A stretch of DNA of 64,000 bases, from positions 34,666,861 to 34,730,860 of the forward strand of contig JANAVB010029819.1 in assembly GCA_029216955.1 (NCBI GenBank). Direction: 5' to 3'. Under the pieces are notes generated by a model. That model had not been told where the DNA came from. It saw only the letters and a program-made list of their open reading frames with translations, and ran no database searches. Of this stretch, positions 12,301-22,515 are shown one piece after another (position 1 is the stretch's first letter; the number at the start of each line of letters is the position of its first letter). The position numbers and the translations under genes were made by a program. The DNA is from Iris pallida. Its lineage: Eukaryota > Streptophyta > Magnoliopsida > Asparagales > Iridaceae.

Positions 12301-13004
12301 ATAAAGAGAAGACGGTATCGGCCAATCTTGTTTCGCTTCAGTTCGACACCTTGCCGCCAACTACCACACAAGATGGCGTCGTCCCCATCCCTAAGACGAC
12401 AATGGAGGTGGTAAACTTACCACCTACTCGTGACAATGTGAGTGGACTCACCCCACTCACCACATCTCGAGGAGAGGTCCTCTGGGTTCACCCCGACCTC
12501 GTCTCCGAGGTGACTCAATCGGAGGTACGCCCTACCTCCAAATCAAAAGACAGGAAGATCAAGTCTTGCCGCACAGTCTCTTCTTCAACAGAAAAGGCAC
12601 TTCTAGTGCAAACACGTGCATAACAGAACTCCCAGTCCGGCGAAGCTGCCACCGAGGTGGTGCATCCTAGCACCATCCCTGAGGAGGGTCCATCTAAGCC
12701 CTCAGCAGCCAATAAGCAGAAGCAGGTGGAGGCCCGTTTTGACAGACCTCTACGGAAGGAGAATGCTTCGGGGCTGTCCAAGCCTCACAACTTCGACATT
12801 CTGGCACAATTAGCCAGTACACCTGCGCGCCTGTCTTTGTTCGAGCTCCTGCGTCTTTCTAAAGATTCCCGAGAAGCTCTCTACGAAGCTCTGAAGGACG
12901 CTGAATCCTTTCTCAGTCAGGTCAAGCAGCCTGAAGACCTCCCAACTACTTGTGCGCACTGTCATTGTGCGGATGAAGTTATCCCAAACATAACTTTCAC
13001 CTAA
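9345..13004 (+). pseudogene. gag: T1 gag (N-terminal extension, gag domain, zinc finger), 4 stops
   Basis: One frame runs from ATG 9345 (inside the LTR, through the PBS) with TAA stops at 9780, 12108, 12621 and 13002. A Tat-type 'SVFDRL' motif follows the first stop. A long Ser/Thr/Glu-rich segment precedes the retrotransposon gag domain (about 11400-11900; TPYDGKD, YDWYCSLP, RLFLDRFYDG, IEIRQKEKETVRAFIERF). A CX2H...H...C zinc-finger-like motif (YCHYHRFVGHPTKDC) lies near 12200-12243. Gag forms the cytoplasmic particle and packages the RNA. Each stop could come from a Gln codon by one C-to-T change. The frame runs straight into the protease and pol. The alternative start at 9831 would skip the first part. 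Confidence 0.85.
9358..9376 (+). other. T1 primer binding site
   Basis: TGGCGACTCTGCTGGGGAC starts 3 nt after the LTR end. A TGG start and this TGGCGAC...GGGGA form are typical of Tat/Ogre-type elements, which use a tRNA other than initiator Met. The tRNA was not determined here. Confidence 0.75.
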
Positions 13005-13010
13005 CAAGAC

Positions 13011-14672
13011 ATGCTGCTCAAGCATCACCGACATAACCGACCGCTGTATTATACAGGGTACATTGGCTCGGTCAAGGTGAGCCGGATTCAGATTGATCCT
13101 GGGTCTTCCCTAAGCATCATTTCGAAGGCGCTGCTATCAAAGCTGGGGATCCCGATGTACCGGCTGGCGCCCTCCAATACAACCATCAGTGGCTTCAATG
13201 CTAGCAAGAGCGAGCCATTGGGCAAGATCCGACTGAAGTGTTACATTGGCAGCCTCAAAACTGAGGTGACTTGTTATGTAGTAGATACCGAGGTCAACTA
13301 CAACATCCTGCTCGGTCGACCATGGCTGCATGAGTACATGGTGGTGCCCTCCACGCTCCACCAGTGCATGAAGTATGTATCCACCAATGGCGTCATCCGG
13401 ACGGAGTTTGCAGACATCGATCCTTTCAAAGGGATTGAAGCCTACTTCACCGATTCCGACTTGTACAAGCCCATTGACGAGGAGGAAGCCAACGACGCTG
13501 ATGATGAGGCAGAGACGGCAACAGAGCCGGATATGGAGCCTGAGACGACTCCCGACACCCCCTTGAAAATCCGACTGAAGGGGAAACCACCCCAGAAGGC
13601 GCCTCCAATGAGCATCAAGCTATCAGGAAAAGCGCCGGCTCGCGAAGCACCCCTGAAGATACGCCTCAAGGGAAAGCCACCTCAAACATCGGCTCCCCTG
13701 GTGGCAAAATTACAAGGGCAGGCACCACTCACTGGAGGCGCAACCGAGGCGCCTCTCAAGGTGCGTCTCAAGGGCAAGCCGCCGCAGTCATCCAAGGTGT
13801 CAGAGAAGGCTCGTATAACCCTCTCAGACCCGAAAGCTGTATTGGACTCTCCTAGTCCGCCCCCAGTTCTTACAGACAAGGAGCTTGGTGATTATATCTC
13901 GGCTGACGTGGAGGCACCCTCCTTTGACAATGTAATCCCACGGGATAAGATCTCGTACTTTATCAATAATAGAGTGTCTTTTAATTATTCTTGTCTTCCA
14001 CACTGGAATGCCATGTATACATTAGACAACGCTCTACGGTCATTGCAAACACAAGTAACGACCGTCTACCATAATCAAATAGTCCCATCTCAAGAAGTCT
14101 TCATAGTCCCTCCACGGAGCCGAGACCAAGGTACCATCATCTCGGGCAAAATCGAGCGTCGTCGGGACCTCCCGTCAATCGAGCCCGAACCTGATACCGG
14201 CAGAGTACAAGTCTATCGGTACACGGATGCGGCTAAGCACATCATCCAAAAGATGGGCTACGACCTGAAAAGTAACAAAGGCTTAAACTACGGCAAGGGT
14301 CGGCATCTCTCTGTCCGGCTTTCGATGCCCAATGGAAAGCCACAGGACTATTATAATAGGACTGGACGAGGGTTAGGCTATGTCACGCCGCCATCAAACC
14401 CAGAGAGTTCAGATACAGAAGACATAGAACATTCCCATTCGTCCGAAGCATCGACTTGGGATTCCGATACCAGTATCGGATCTGTCTTCAGGAAAGTGCT
14501 GTCAGCTAACATGACATCAGCACAACCTCAAAAAGGTGAAGGCGAAGACCAAGCGCCAGAACCCTTCGAAGAAGAACCCTGGGCCCAACGCCTAGGGGAA
14601 CAATGGGAATCTCGTTTTGAGCTTCGTGAACCTCCCACCGAAGACGAAGTCGAGCAGATCGACCTCGGGTAG
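13011..14672 (+). pseudogene. T1 protease, repeat linker and G-patch-like segment
   Basis: In the same frame as gag. A retropepsin-like motif IDPGSSLSIISKALLSKLGI lies near residues 27-47 of this piece, where DPGS replaces the usual DTG/DSG. A linker follows with three copies of APLKIRLKGKPPQ and related SIKLSGKAPA units (13560-13800), rich in Lys and Pro. Near 14230-14310 a G-patch-like stretch (HIIQKMGYDLKSNKGLNYGKG) precedes an acidic tail. The piece ends in TAG at 14670. Protease processes the polyprotein; G-patch motifs are known in some retroviral and Tat polyproteins and may bind nucleic acid. The DPG variant also occurs in related plant elements, so it need not be inactivating. Confidence 0.75.
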
Positions 14673-16170
14673 GAGTCTTCTTCCAAACCCATCTTCATCA
14701 GTAAAAGCCTGGAAGGAGAAGATCGAGAATCTTTAATCCAACTGGCTAAAGAGTATATCGACGTCTTCGCCTGGAGCTATGAAGACATGTCGGGACTCGA
14801 TCCACAGACCGCAATGCATAGGTTGAACATCTTACCTGATGCCAAACCTATCAAACAACAGCAGCGACGCTTCCGTCCGGACATCATGAATGCCATCGAT
14901 CAGGAGGTTGACAAACTCTTGACTAGCGGCTTCATCCGTGAGGAACAACACCCGGATTGGGTAGCCAACATCGTTCCTGTCACCAAGAAGAACGGGAAGA
15001 TACGAGTCTGTAACGACTTCAGGGATCTCAACTCTGTTTGCCCGAAGGACGAATTCCCGCTTCCAATCACTGATGTGATGATCGACAACACATATGGCTT
15101 TGAGCGCATGTCCTTCATGGACGGGTACTCAGGCTACAATCAAATCAAGATGTTCCCCGATGACGCAAAACACACATCATTCAGGACTCCAAAGGGTGTT
15201 TTCTGCTACACAGTAATGCCCTTCGGCTTGAAGAATGCCGGTGCGACATACCAGCGAGCTATGAGCACCATCTTCCGTCAACATCTTCGCAAGACAGTCG
15301 AATGCTATGTTGACGACATCGCAGTCAAGAGCCGCCTCAAAAGAGATCACCTACAGGACCTGAAGACGGTCTTCGATCTCATGCGGGCGCATCAGCTCAA
15401 AATGAACCCCGCTAAATCCTTTCTGGGGGTTTCTAGCGGCAAATTCTTGGGCTTCGTCATCACAGCGAAAGGCATTCATGTTGATCCTGAGAAGACCAAA
15501 GCCATCCTCAACATGGACCCTCCGAAGAACCTTCGAGAACTTCGAGGCCTACAGGGACGTCTGGCATATATCCGGAGGTTCATAGCAAACCTTTTCGGTA
15601 AGTGTCAACCCTTCACTCAGCTCATGAAGAAGGGAGTCTCTTATGTCTGGTGCCAGAAGGCTTTCGACGACATCAAAGCCTACTTGACGAGCCCACCAGT
15701 CCTGGTAGCGCCAGTCACCGGCAAACCATTTCTCCTCTACGTCCGTGCCATGGATCATTCTCTTGGCGCTCTGCTGGCTCAAAATAGTGATGCAGGCTAC
15801 GAGCAAGCAATCTACTACCTCAGTCGAACACTCATCGGGGCCGAACACCGGTACAACCCCGTCAAAAAGGAGTGCTTGGCTTTGGTGTTTGCCATCCAGA
15901 AGACTCGTCATTATGTCTCGGGTCAGACAATTCATGTCATTTCCCGAGTCAACCCTCTCAGAGTCCTCATGACGAAGCCAGGATCATTGAACTCCCGGCT
16001 GGCTACATGGGCGATCTTGCTAACACCGTACAACATGGGGTTTGTGCCCCAAAAAGCTGTTAAGGGTCAAGCTCTGGCCGACTTTTTAGCTGCACACCCC
16101 ATCCCAGAATCCTCAAAACTCTATGAAGATATCCCAGATGAGGTCCAAGAATCCAACGTCACAAGGAAGC
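14673..16170 (+). pseudogene. pol: T1 reverse transcriptase and first RNase H
   Basis: The gag-pol frame continues from the TAG at 14670 (open ATG at 14787). RT motifs in order: FIREEQHPDWVANIVPV, KIRVCNDFRDLN, MSFMDGYSGYNQIKM, VMPFGLKNAGATYQRAM, and the catalytic ECYVDDIAVKS. The connection domain and a degenerate RNase H (LYVRAMDHSLGALLAQ, YYLSRTLIGAEHRYNPVKKECLALVFA) follow. The first RNase H reads YVRAMD where a catalytic Asp is usual, as expected for the degenerated copy in dual-RNase H elements. A frameshift between about 16123 and 16200 (frame 0 to frame 1, consistent with one lost base) separates it from the second RNase H. RT copies the genomic RNA in the particle. Confidence 0.9.
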
Positions 16171-17955
16171 TCCGTTTGGCGGATGTTCTTCGACGGCGCT
16201 TCGAGAACAGGCCCCAAAGGCCAAATCATCGCAGGAGTGGGAGTAGTCTTAGTCTCCCCCGATCAGCTGGTCATCCAACGTGCGTACTCTCTTTCGAAAC
16301 CGTGCTCCAACAACGTTACCGAGTACAACACACTCGTCATGGGACTCCAGCTCGCACAACAGCTGGGGGTCGACCATCTGGAAGCTTACGGCGACTCAAA
16401 ACTCGTCGTAAACCAAGTTCGGGGACAATACGAAGTTCGCCATGAAGATTTAATCCCTTATTATGAAGTTGCGTTGAACATCATTTCAACCTTCATCGGG
16501 TTCTTCATTGAACATGTCCCCCATTTACAAAACTTGGAGGCCGATGCTCTGGCCGGCCTCGCAGCCTCATTAGCAGCACCCTTTGGGACTCAACACTATA
16601 TCACGGTAACAGGACGAGATCTGATTTGTCCCAGAAACAACCTGTGCTTGCAAATGGCTCATGCCATATCAACAAACACTGGTGTTAATGTCCGAGACTG
16701 GAGGTTCCCGTTCATCGACTTCGCTGTCTACGGAATCCTTCCAGAGGACCCGAAAGAAGCCGTCTCAGTCAGGAGACGCTCTCTTCGATTCTACTACGAT
16801 ACGGCTACCAAAATGTTGTACCGATGCTCCTTCGATGGGCTCCTCCTTCGATGCCTGTCCAACGAAGAAGCAGCCGAAGCTCTTCAAGAAGCTCATGACG
16901 GAACTTGTGGAGCTCATCAACCCGGTCCTAAGTTGCAAGATCGACTGCGACGTATGGGCTACTACTGGCCAACCATGGTTGCCGATGCTGTCGAATATGC
17001 CAAGAAGTGCCACGCGTGCCAACTTCATACAGACTTTATACATATACCATCGGAGCCGCTACATCCTACAGTCGCCTCCTGGCCCTTCGAAGCCTGGGGC
17101 ATGGACATCGTAGGGCCAATCACCCCTCCTTCATCGAGAGGACACCGTTTCATCATGGCCATCACCGACTACTTCTCCAAATGGGCGGAAGCAGTTCCAC
17201 TAGCAGAAGTAAAAAGCTCCAGGGTGGTCAGCTTTATCAAACACCATGTCATTTACCGTTTTGGGGTACCCCGGCGGATCATCCATGACAATGGTCCTCA
17301 GTTTATCAGCCACATTTTTAGCAGGTTCTGTGACAAGAATCGCATTCAGAACGTGGCCTCAACCGCCTACAATCCGTCAGCAAATGGATTAGCTGAGGCA
17401 TTCAACAAAACTATCGTTAGGCTGCTCAAAAAGGTCGTGTCATCCAACAAACGCGACTGGGACGAAAAGCTTGGCGAATGCCTTTGGGCCTACCGCACAA
17501 TGGTACGAACCCCAACAGGCAACACTCCATTCTCCCTGGTCTACGGGAGCGAAGCAGTACTGCCTCTCGAGATACATATACCTTCGCTCCGCGTAGCAAT
17601 CACAAACGAACTCACAGAAGAGGACAATCAACGTCGTCGCCTGCGAGAACTGGAGGCACTTGACGAAAAGCGTCTCTTAGCTCAGCAACGCATCGAGCTC
17701 TACCAAGCCCGTATATCACAGGCTTTCAACAAAAAGGTCAAAATGAGGACTTTCCAAGTTGGCGACCTGGTTTTAGCAGTCAGAAGACCAATGGTGTTGA
17801 CCCACAAGACACCAGGAAAGTTCGAGCCCAAGTGGGAAGGACCTTTCATCATAGAGACCATATACTCAAACGGTGCTTACCGCCTCGTCAAACCCAATGG
17901 GGACTTGTTCATGATGCCCATCAACGGCAAGTTCCTAAAGAAGTACTATTTTTGA
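16123..17955 (+). pseudogene. pol: T1 second RNase H (aRH) and integrase
   Basis: Frame +1 relative to RT. It starts with an archaeal/plant-type RNase H (WRMFFDGASRTGPKG, NNVTEYNTLVMGL, YGDSKLVVNQVRG, NLEADALAGLA), the hallmark of Tat. Integrase follows: an HHCC zinc-binding region (...HDGTCGAHQ...KKCHACQLH), then the DDE core with D in WGMDIVGPI, D in RIIHDNGPQF and E in NGLAEAFNKT. The C-terminal domain ends in GKFLKKYYF and a TGA stop at 17953-17955. This region is intact, 610 codons from its first ATG, with no chromodomain, as usual for Tat. The break from RT is only the frameshift near 16160. Confidence 0.9.
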
Positions 17956-18053
17956 CATCCTCCAGACATGTACTTCCCCAAACAACCTCTTTTCACAAAC
18001 TCATACGCCTCCGGAACCTAGCTGTTCCGTGGCATCTTCCAGTAGAAAGATAA

Positions 18054-18348
18054 CCACGTCCATATTACCTCTGAGTTGTCTCTCTACACCCTACAAAGCA
18101 GAATCTTACACTTCGTAAGCCTACGCTACCCTTCATGTTTACCACGTCCACATTACCTCTGAGTAAACATCTTGTACAAACAACCCCTGCGTTATTGTAC
18201 ATTTATCGCAGAACTTCCACGTCCGTATAACCTCTGAGTTGTTCAGCGTATCCCCCAAGATCATTCCTACCACGTCCATAATACCTCTGAGTAGGGAAAT
18301 TCTATCATTTCGAACCCAGTGATTGCCATGTCCACATTACCTCTGAAC
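18054..18348 (+). repeat. Five dispersed copies of a 23-nt motif after pol
   Basis: Copies start at 18054, 18142, 18217, 18270 and 18326, with CCACGTCC (CCATGTCC in the last) then an ACCTCTGAGT core (ACCTCTGAAC in the last). Spacing is 88, 75, 53 and 56 bp, and the sequence between copies is unrelated. They lie between the pol stop and the antisense gene, in the sense 3' UTR. Confidence 0.85.
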
Positions 18349-18511
18349 AAACATAATGGTTCCTTCAAACTTATTATCTGTACCTGAAAACCAAGGTGCG
18401 CAAAAGATAATAGGTCCACACAAATCATCAAGTTCATAACAGCAAAAGATGAACACATCACAAAAAAAAGTTGTAGACTTCTTTATTCTTCTGAAAAAAG
18501 AGTACAAGAAA

Positions 18512-19304
18512 CTACATCATTCCCCCCTGAGAAGGGGTAAGATCCCAAGACATCCTCCTCTGGGAAACAAGGCGACAGAAGGATGTCAAAGGCCATTGAC
18601 GTTCAAGTTGCTTGACAGTCATATGCACCCCATTCGATGTAAAGAACCAGTCCTCCTTGACCTTCAACACCGTCGCATCAGTAGAAGTGAGACGGTCTCC
18701 GAATAGGAACTCAGGCTTCAAGAAGGTCAATTTATCAGAGGTGGAAGATTTTAAAACACCACGTTCTATCATCCGTTTGAGGAACCCATACTGCTGCTCA
18801 CGGATTTGGGTCATTCTCTCGGGAGGCTGATCCAGCATAAGAGCCTCTTGAGCGGGGTTTATCACTTCCTCATCATACTCTACTCCCATCTGGTTGAAGA
18901 CAGCCTCCAAGAACACTTCATTCAAAGGCGGGATTGCTACCGACACTAGCAAAGATCAAAAAAAATGTTAGAAGTAACAAGAAGAGCTTCGGCGCATCAT
19001 CAGGGTTTAAGCCCATACGCGTCAGCAGCCTCGGTGCATCATCAGGGTTTTAGCCCATGCACGTCAGCAGCCTCGGTGCACCATCAGGGTCTAAACCCAT
19101 GCGCGTCGGCGAATAAAGACCGCGGCACATCATTAAAGACCCAAGGTCTATGTGCGTTGGTGTACGAAAAAAACGAGACTTACCGACCACCTCTGGCCGA
19201 ACTTCAACAGGCCGTCGGGGAACGTCAGCCGTTACAACTTCCGTAGGCTCCTTCGCTTTCTCCTTCCCCTTGCCGGCACCACCGCGAGGAGTCTTGGGAG
19301 CCAT
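18512..19304 (-). CDS. T1 antisense gene (aORF), two predicted exons, 184 aa
   Basis: Exon 1 is complement(19184-19304), starting ATGGCTCCCAAG: 40 basic codons rich in Lys, Gly and Pro plus one base. The intron, complement(18946-19183), has donor GTCG|GTAAGT and acceptor GATCTTTGCTAG|TG. Exon 2, complement(18512-18945), is open for 144 codons including the stop, and the phase-1 junction keeps the frame exactly. Exon 2 begins VSVAIPPLNEVFLEAVFNQ; it is mixed-charge with no domain I recognise. An antisense TATA box lies 97 nt upstream. Tat elements are known to carry extra ORFs here; the product's role is unknown. It is free of the stops seen in gag-pol. Without splicing, exon 1 reads into an 84-codon product (from 19304) that stops inside the intron. 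Confidence 0.7.
18990..19115. repeat. 42-bp minisatellite inside the antisense intron
   Basis: Three units start at 18990, 19032 and 19074. Each has CGGYGCAYCATCAGGGTYTA, then CCCAT and CGTCAGCAGCCT. They lie wholly within the predicted intron 18946-19183. Confidence 0.8.
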
Positions 19305-19400
19305 TCTCTCAAAGAAGAAAAAGTTAGGGTTTTGAAGAAAAAACTCTAAAGAAAGCAAAGGCACAGAGCAGATGAATTCTCTCTCTCTCCAACCCTTACC

Positions 19401-19408
19401 TATTTATA
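19401..19408 (-). promoter_or_regulatory. Antisense TATA box of the T1 aORF
   Basis: The minus strand reads CCTATAAATAGGTAAGGG, then TTGGAGAGAGAGAGA, then the ATG 97 nt downstream. The same order occurs in T2 (2324-2335). This suggests transcription opposite to the LTR transcript. Confidence 0.6.
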
Positions 19409-19649
19409 GGGCTTGGTCGCACGCGTGAACCGATGACGTGTAATCTCAGCCGTCGCTTCGGGTTTCGTGAGGAGATAACAACAAATACAACCAAAAGATC
19501 ATCATTAATCTTTTGGGTTACCAAGGCGTCATCATCATCAACTGAAAGGAGCATGCGCCCGAACAAGCATGCGCCCAAAAATCATACGCCCTGACCTCCA
19601 TGCTTCTTATTCAAAGTATTCCAAAACTCATTCAAAAGTTTTGAAAACT

Positions 19650-19662
19650 TTGAAGGGGGTCT
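19650..19662 (+). other. T1 polypurine tract
   Basis: TTGAAGGGGGTCT directly precedes the 3' LTR start TGTAGAAGCATGG. Confidence 0.85.
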
Positions 19663-21993
19663 TGTAGAAGCATGGAATTTCACAACCAGAAAGCCCATGC
19701 GCCAGGCATTATATGCACCAGAACTCAGACAGCTAATCGAATAAGCCATAGACATTCGAAGAAGGACTTTTTATTTTATATATATAAAAGTCTATTACAT
19801 GTCTAGAAAGATGGTACAAAGGAGAATTTCTACAAAGGAAGGATCCTAGATCTACATCCAGCAACCACCATGCGCCTTCCAAATAGGCGCAGCAACCACC
19901 ATGCGCCTTCCGATAGGCGCAGCAGTCACCATACGCTGTCAGCCAGGCACAGCAGATGTCATGTGCCTCCAGCCAGGCGCATCCTACCATCTTTTCAGCA
20001 GCTCAGCTATGTGCATCCAGCTCAGTTATGTGCATCCCTTCAGCAGCTCAGTTCTGTGCAACTCTTCCAACCAGGCTCACCTGGCCGAGCAGAGCCCAGT
20101 TATGTGCCGCTCTTCCAGCCAGGCTCGCCTGATAAGTGCTTCGCCAAGCAAAGCATTTAACCCTCTGGCTGGAACCAAGGGAGAGAAGAGCACCGCAAAT
20201 GCTGTGGCCAGGGGAGGCTTCGAAAGAGCCTCCAAAGACCAAGGAAGACCGTGATCGAAATCATGGCACAAGGAGCTTTCAACACAATCAAAGTGGGCGG
20301 CACCCACTTTGAAGGAAGAGAGAGCCTAGCACCACCATTCCGATCTACGGCTCTTCCGGAACAACGGAGACGAGGCCCGAACATCCTTATCTTTGGATGC
20401 AACAGGCACCTTCCGCCTGCCTCAGAAGCCCTCGACTCCGTCTTTTGGATGTAACAGTCACCTTCATGTGCATCGAAGACAACACAACGTCTCATCTTCA
20501 CCCTCGGGAGTACTTCGTTAACAGAATGCACCCACATATCCAAGTTCATGTTGGAAGTACGTGAGGGAATGAGGAGCAAACCTTCTTTCCATGCCACTAT
20601 TTATAGGCCGGGCAAATCAAACCCACGCACCAAGTGGATGACTCTCCGAATTTTGTGCAATGAATTTGCATTAAATGGATGAACCGAACGTCTCGAATTC
20701 AGCCAAACGGCTATTTATAGTACTCGAGGAGCGAGACAGCCGCATCATTAAAGGACATGTCGGATGCGCCAGCCAAACAGCGCATTACACGGACGCGCCC
20801 TCCTGCATCAGGCGCATCGCATAGACGCGCCCTACAGTACCCAGCGCATCACAGAGGATGCGCCCTCACATCTCCATGCCAAAGTGGAACACCAACCAAT
20901 GTGCCCACTCAGCTGTCCATCGAACGTCACAAACATTAAATGCTGAACTGACACCAGAGTTGGCAGCACGCTTCCCAAAGTCTGAACAGTTAACAGCTTT
21001 TTCAGAGAATGAAGCGTCGGCAACGTCAGCATCATCATGACTCTATCCCGACGGCTACTGTCACGTGGCCACCCGTATGCGCCTCTACGGCCATGCGTCC
21101 AAATCCGCATGCGCCTCTACGGCCATGCGTCCAAATCGCCATGCGCCTCTACGGCCATGCGTCCAAACCAGCATGCGCCTCAAAAGCCATGCGCCTCAGA
21201 CCCTTCACTGATCCCTAAAGACAGAAGAAGAGTCTCCAGTTGAAGCTTTGCATGCGCCTCAAAAGCCATGCGCCCCAGACTGATCTCTGATCCCGAAAGA
21301 CAGAAGGAAGGTCACCTGCATGCGCCTCAAAAGCCATGCGCCCTAAATGGTTTGTAACTCCTAAAGGTTATGAGCCGCAGCCTCCTCCTGCGCCCAGATC
21401 CAAGGCGCAGCTCACCAGATCACTGCCCCCCCCAAATTCGAGATCTTCGAGCCATAGGTCGATGACACGTGTCCTTTGACTCAACTCGTCCAAGATTTCA
21501 GCAACAGAAAGATCTTTTCCTCTGCTACGTGCCGGCTCATAACAGCAGTATGAAGAGTTCTCCCCCTCAATCAGGGCGCATCATCTACGCGCCCCCATCA
21601 GCAACTTCCACGTGGCGTTTCCACACACCGGCGCATCCTACATGTGCGCATGAGCAGTCAGCCTGCAAAACTATAAATAGAGGGATCATTTCCTTCTCAC
21701 CCACGGACAACAGACAGAATCCACAACGAACATAGGAGGAATCACCAGAGAGGCAGATACAGACAATCAACGTCTTCCTCCTCTCAGCAAGCTCCAGCAC
21801 CCAGAGCAATCCACACCTTCAGAGAACCGATAACCATCGTCAGCCGATCAACGGAGTCAACGCATTACCACTCGCTCCATTGGCACTAAGGACCCAGCTT
21901 AAACAAAAGTGTACTCCTAGGACTACATCTAAGTCCTATATTTGTAACACTGTTCTGTTTGTATTAGTTTTCAATCAAACAATTTTAATGGCA

Positions 21994-21997
<4 letters not shown>
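19663..21997 (+). repeat. T1 3' LTR
   Basis: 2335 bp, about 97% like the 5' LTR by eye. It ends ATGGCAAACA at 21997 and is followed directly by the target duplication TATAT and (TA)n. The terminal ATG here would read into flanking DNA. Confidence 0.92.
21672..21679 (+). promoter_or_regulatory. T1 3' LTR TATA box
   Basis: The same ACTATAAATAGAGGG as at 9027. From this LTR, transcription would run out into 22000-23000. Confidence 0.7.
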
Positions 21998-22052
<55 letters not shown>

Positions 22053-22084
22053 TAAACACATTTATACTAACATGAATCTTTCAA
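21998..22084. repeat. (TA)n and single palindrome arm right of T1
   Basis: The S1 (TA)n tract resumes after T1 (21998-22048). It is followed by ACAC and the third copy of the 32-bp arm (22053-22084). From 22085 to 22510 is the AT-rich distal end of S1, without ORFs of note. Confidence 0.85.
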
Positions 22085-22515
22085 TAAAAATCTACATAAA
22101 TTTATATAAAAAATAAATTTTCCAAAAATTTATTACTAACATATTGAAAATATTTTTGTACAAATATTATCTATTATGAATACAACATGACTATTATATA
22201 TAATACAAATTCGATTGCAAGGCTAATAATAATATTAATACAGTACTTCATCTTAAATAAATAAAATAAACATAATAAAAATAATAACAAATCTTCTAAC
22301 CATTTTTAAAAAAATAATACAATATTTTTCTGAAATATCGCGTACATAAAAATGGTACATCTTAACTATGCGTGTATATAGTGTAGCATTAAATCTTGCT
22401 ACAAAAATATATTGACAAAAACCTAAACTTAAAAGAGCAATGGTTTGAAAATACTATAAAATACATTTAGTAAAAGAAGAAAATATATAACTAAAATTTG
22501 GGGGTTTACAATATC

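Larger units (their letters stand above)
7031..21997 (+). mobile_element. T1: complete Tat-lineage Ty3/gypsy retrotransposon
   Basis: The element has two LTRs, a PBS, gag-PR-RT-RNaseH-second RNaseH-INT, an antisense gene and a PPT. The target duplication is TATAT at 7026-7030 and 21998-22002, within S1's (TA)n. The LTRs differ by about 60 substitutions by eye, nearly all transitions, plus a few small indels (about 2.6%). At the commonly used 1.3e-8 substitutions per site per year this is roughly one million years. The Tat assignment rests on the second, archaeal-type RNase H, the YVDD RT and the antisense ORF. Five stop codons and one frameshift make it non-autonomous now. Confidence 0.9.
4127..22510 (-). 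mobile_element. S1: solo LTR of the Tekay-like family, split by T1
   Basis: The left terminus TGTAACGCCCCAGTCCC at 4127 and right terminus GGGGGTTTACA ending at 22510 match the ends of the T3 3' LTR (45617 and 48616). The 5-bp target duplication ATATC is present at 4122-4126 and 22511-22515, so the element is a complete solo LTR left by LTR-LTR recombination. Element orientation is minus, as in T3. The interior is continuous with the T3 and S2 LTRs, for example 5520-6080 against 46970-47500. A (TA)n tract in its distal part received T1. The net LTR is 3.4 kb once T1 is removed. Confidence 0.85.

Noticed and set aside
18054..18348. CRISPR-like look of repeated 23-nt motif with unique spacers
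   Set aside because: Eukaryotic retrotransposon 3' UTR; spacing is irregular (53-88 bp), there are only five copies and no cas context.
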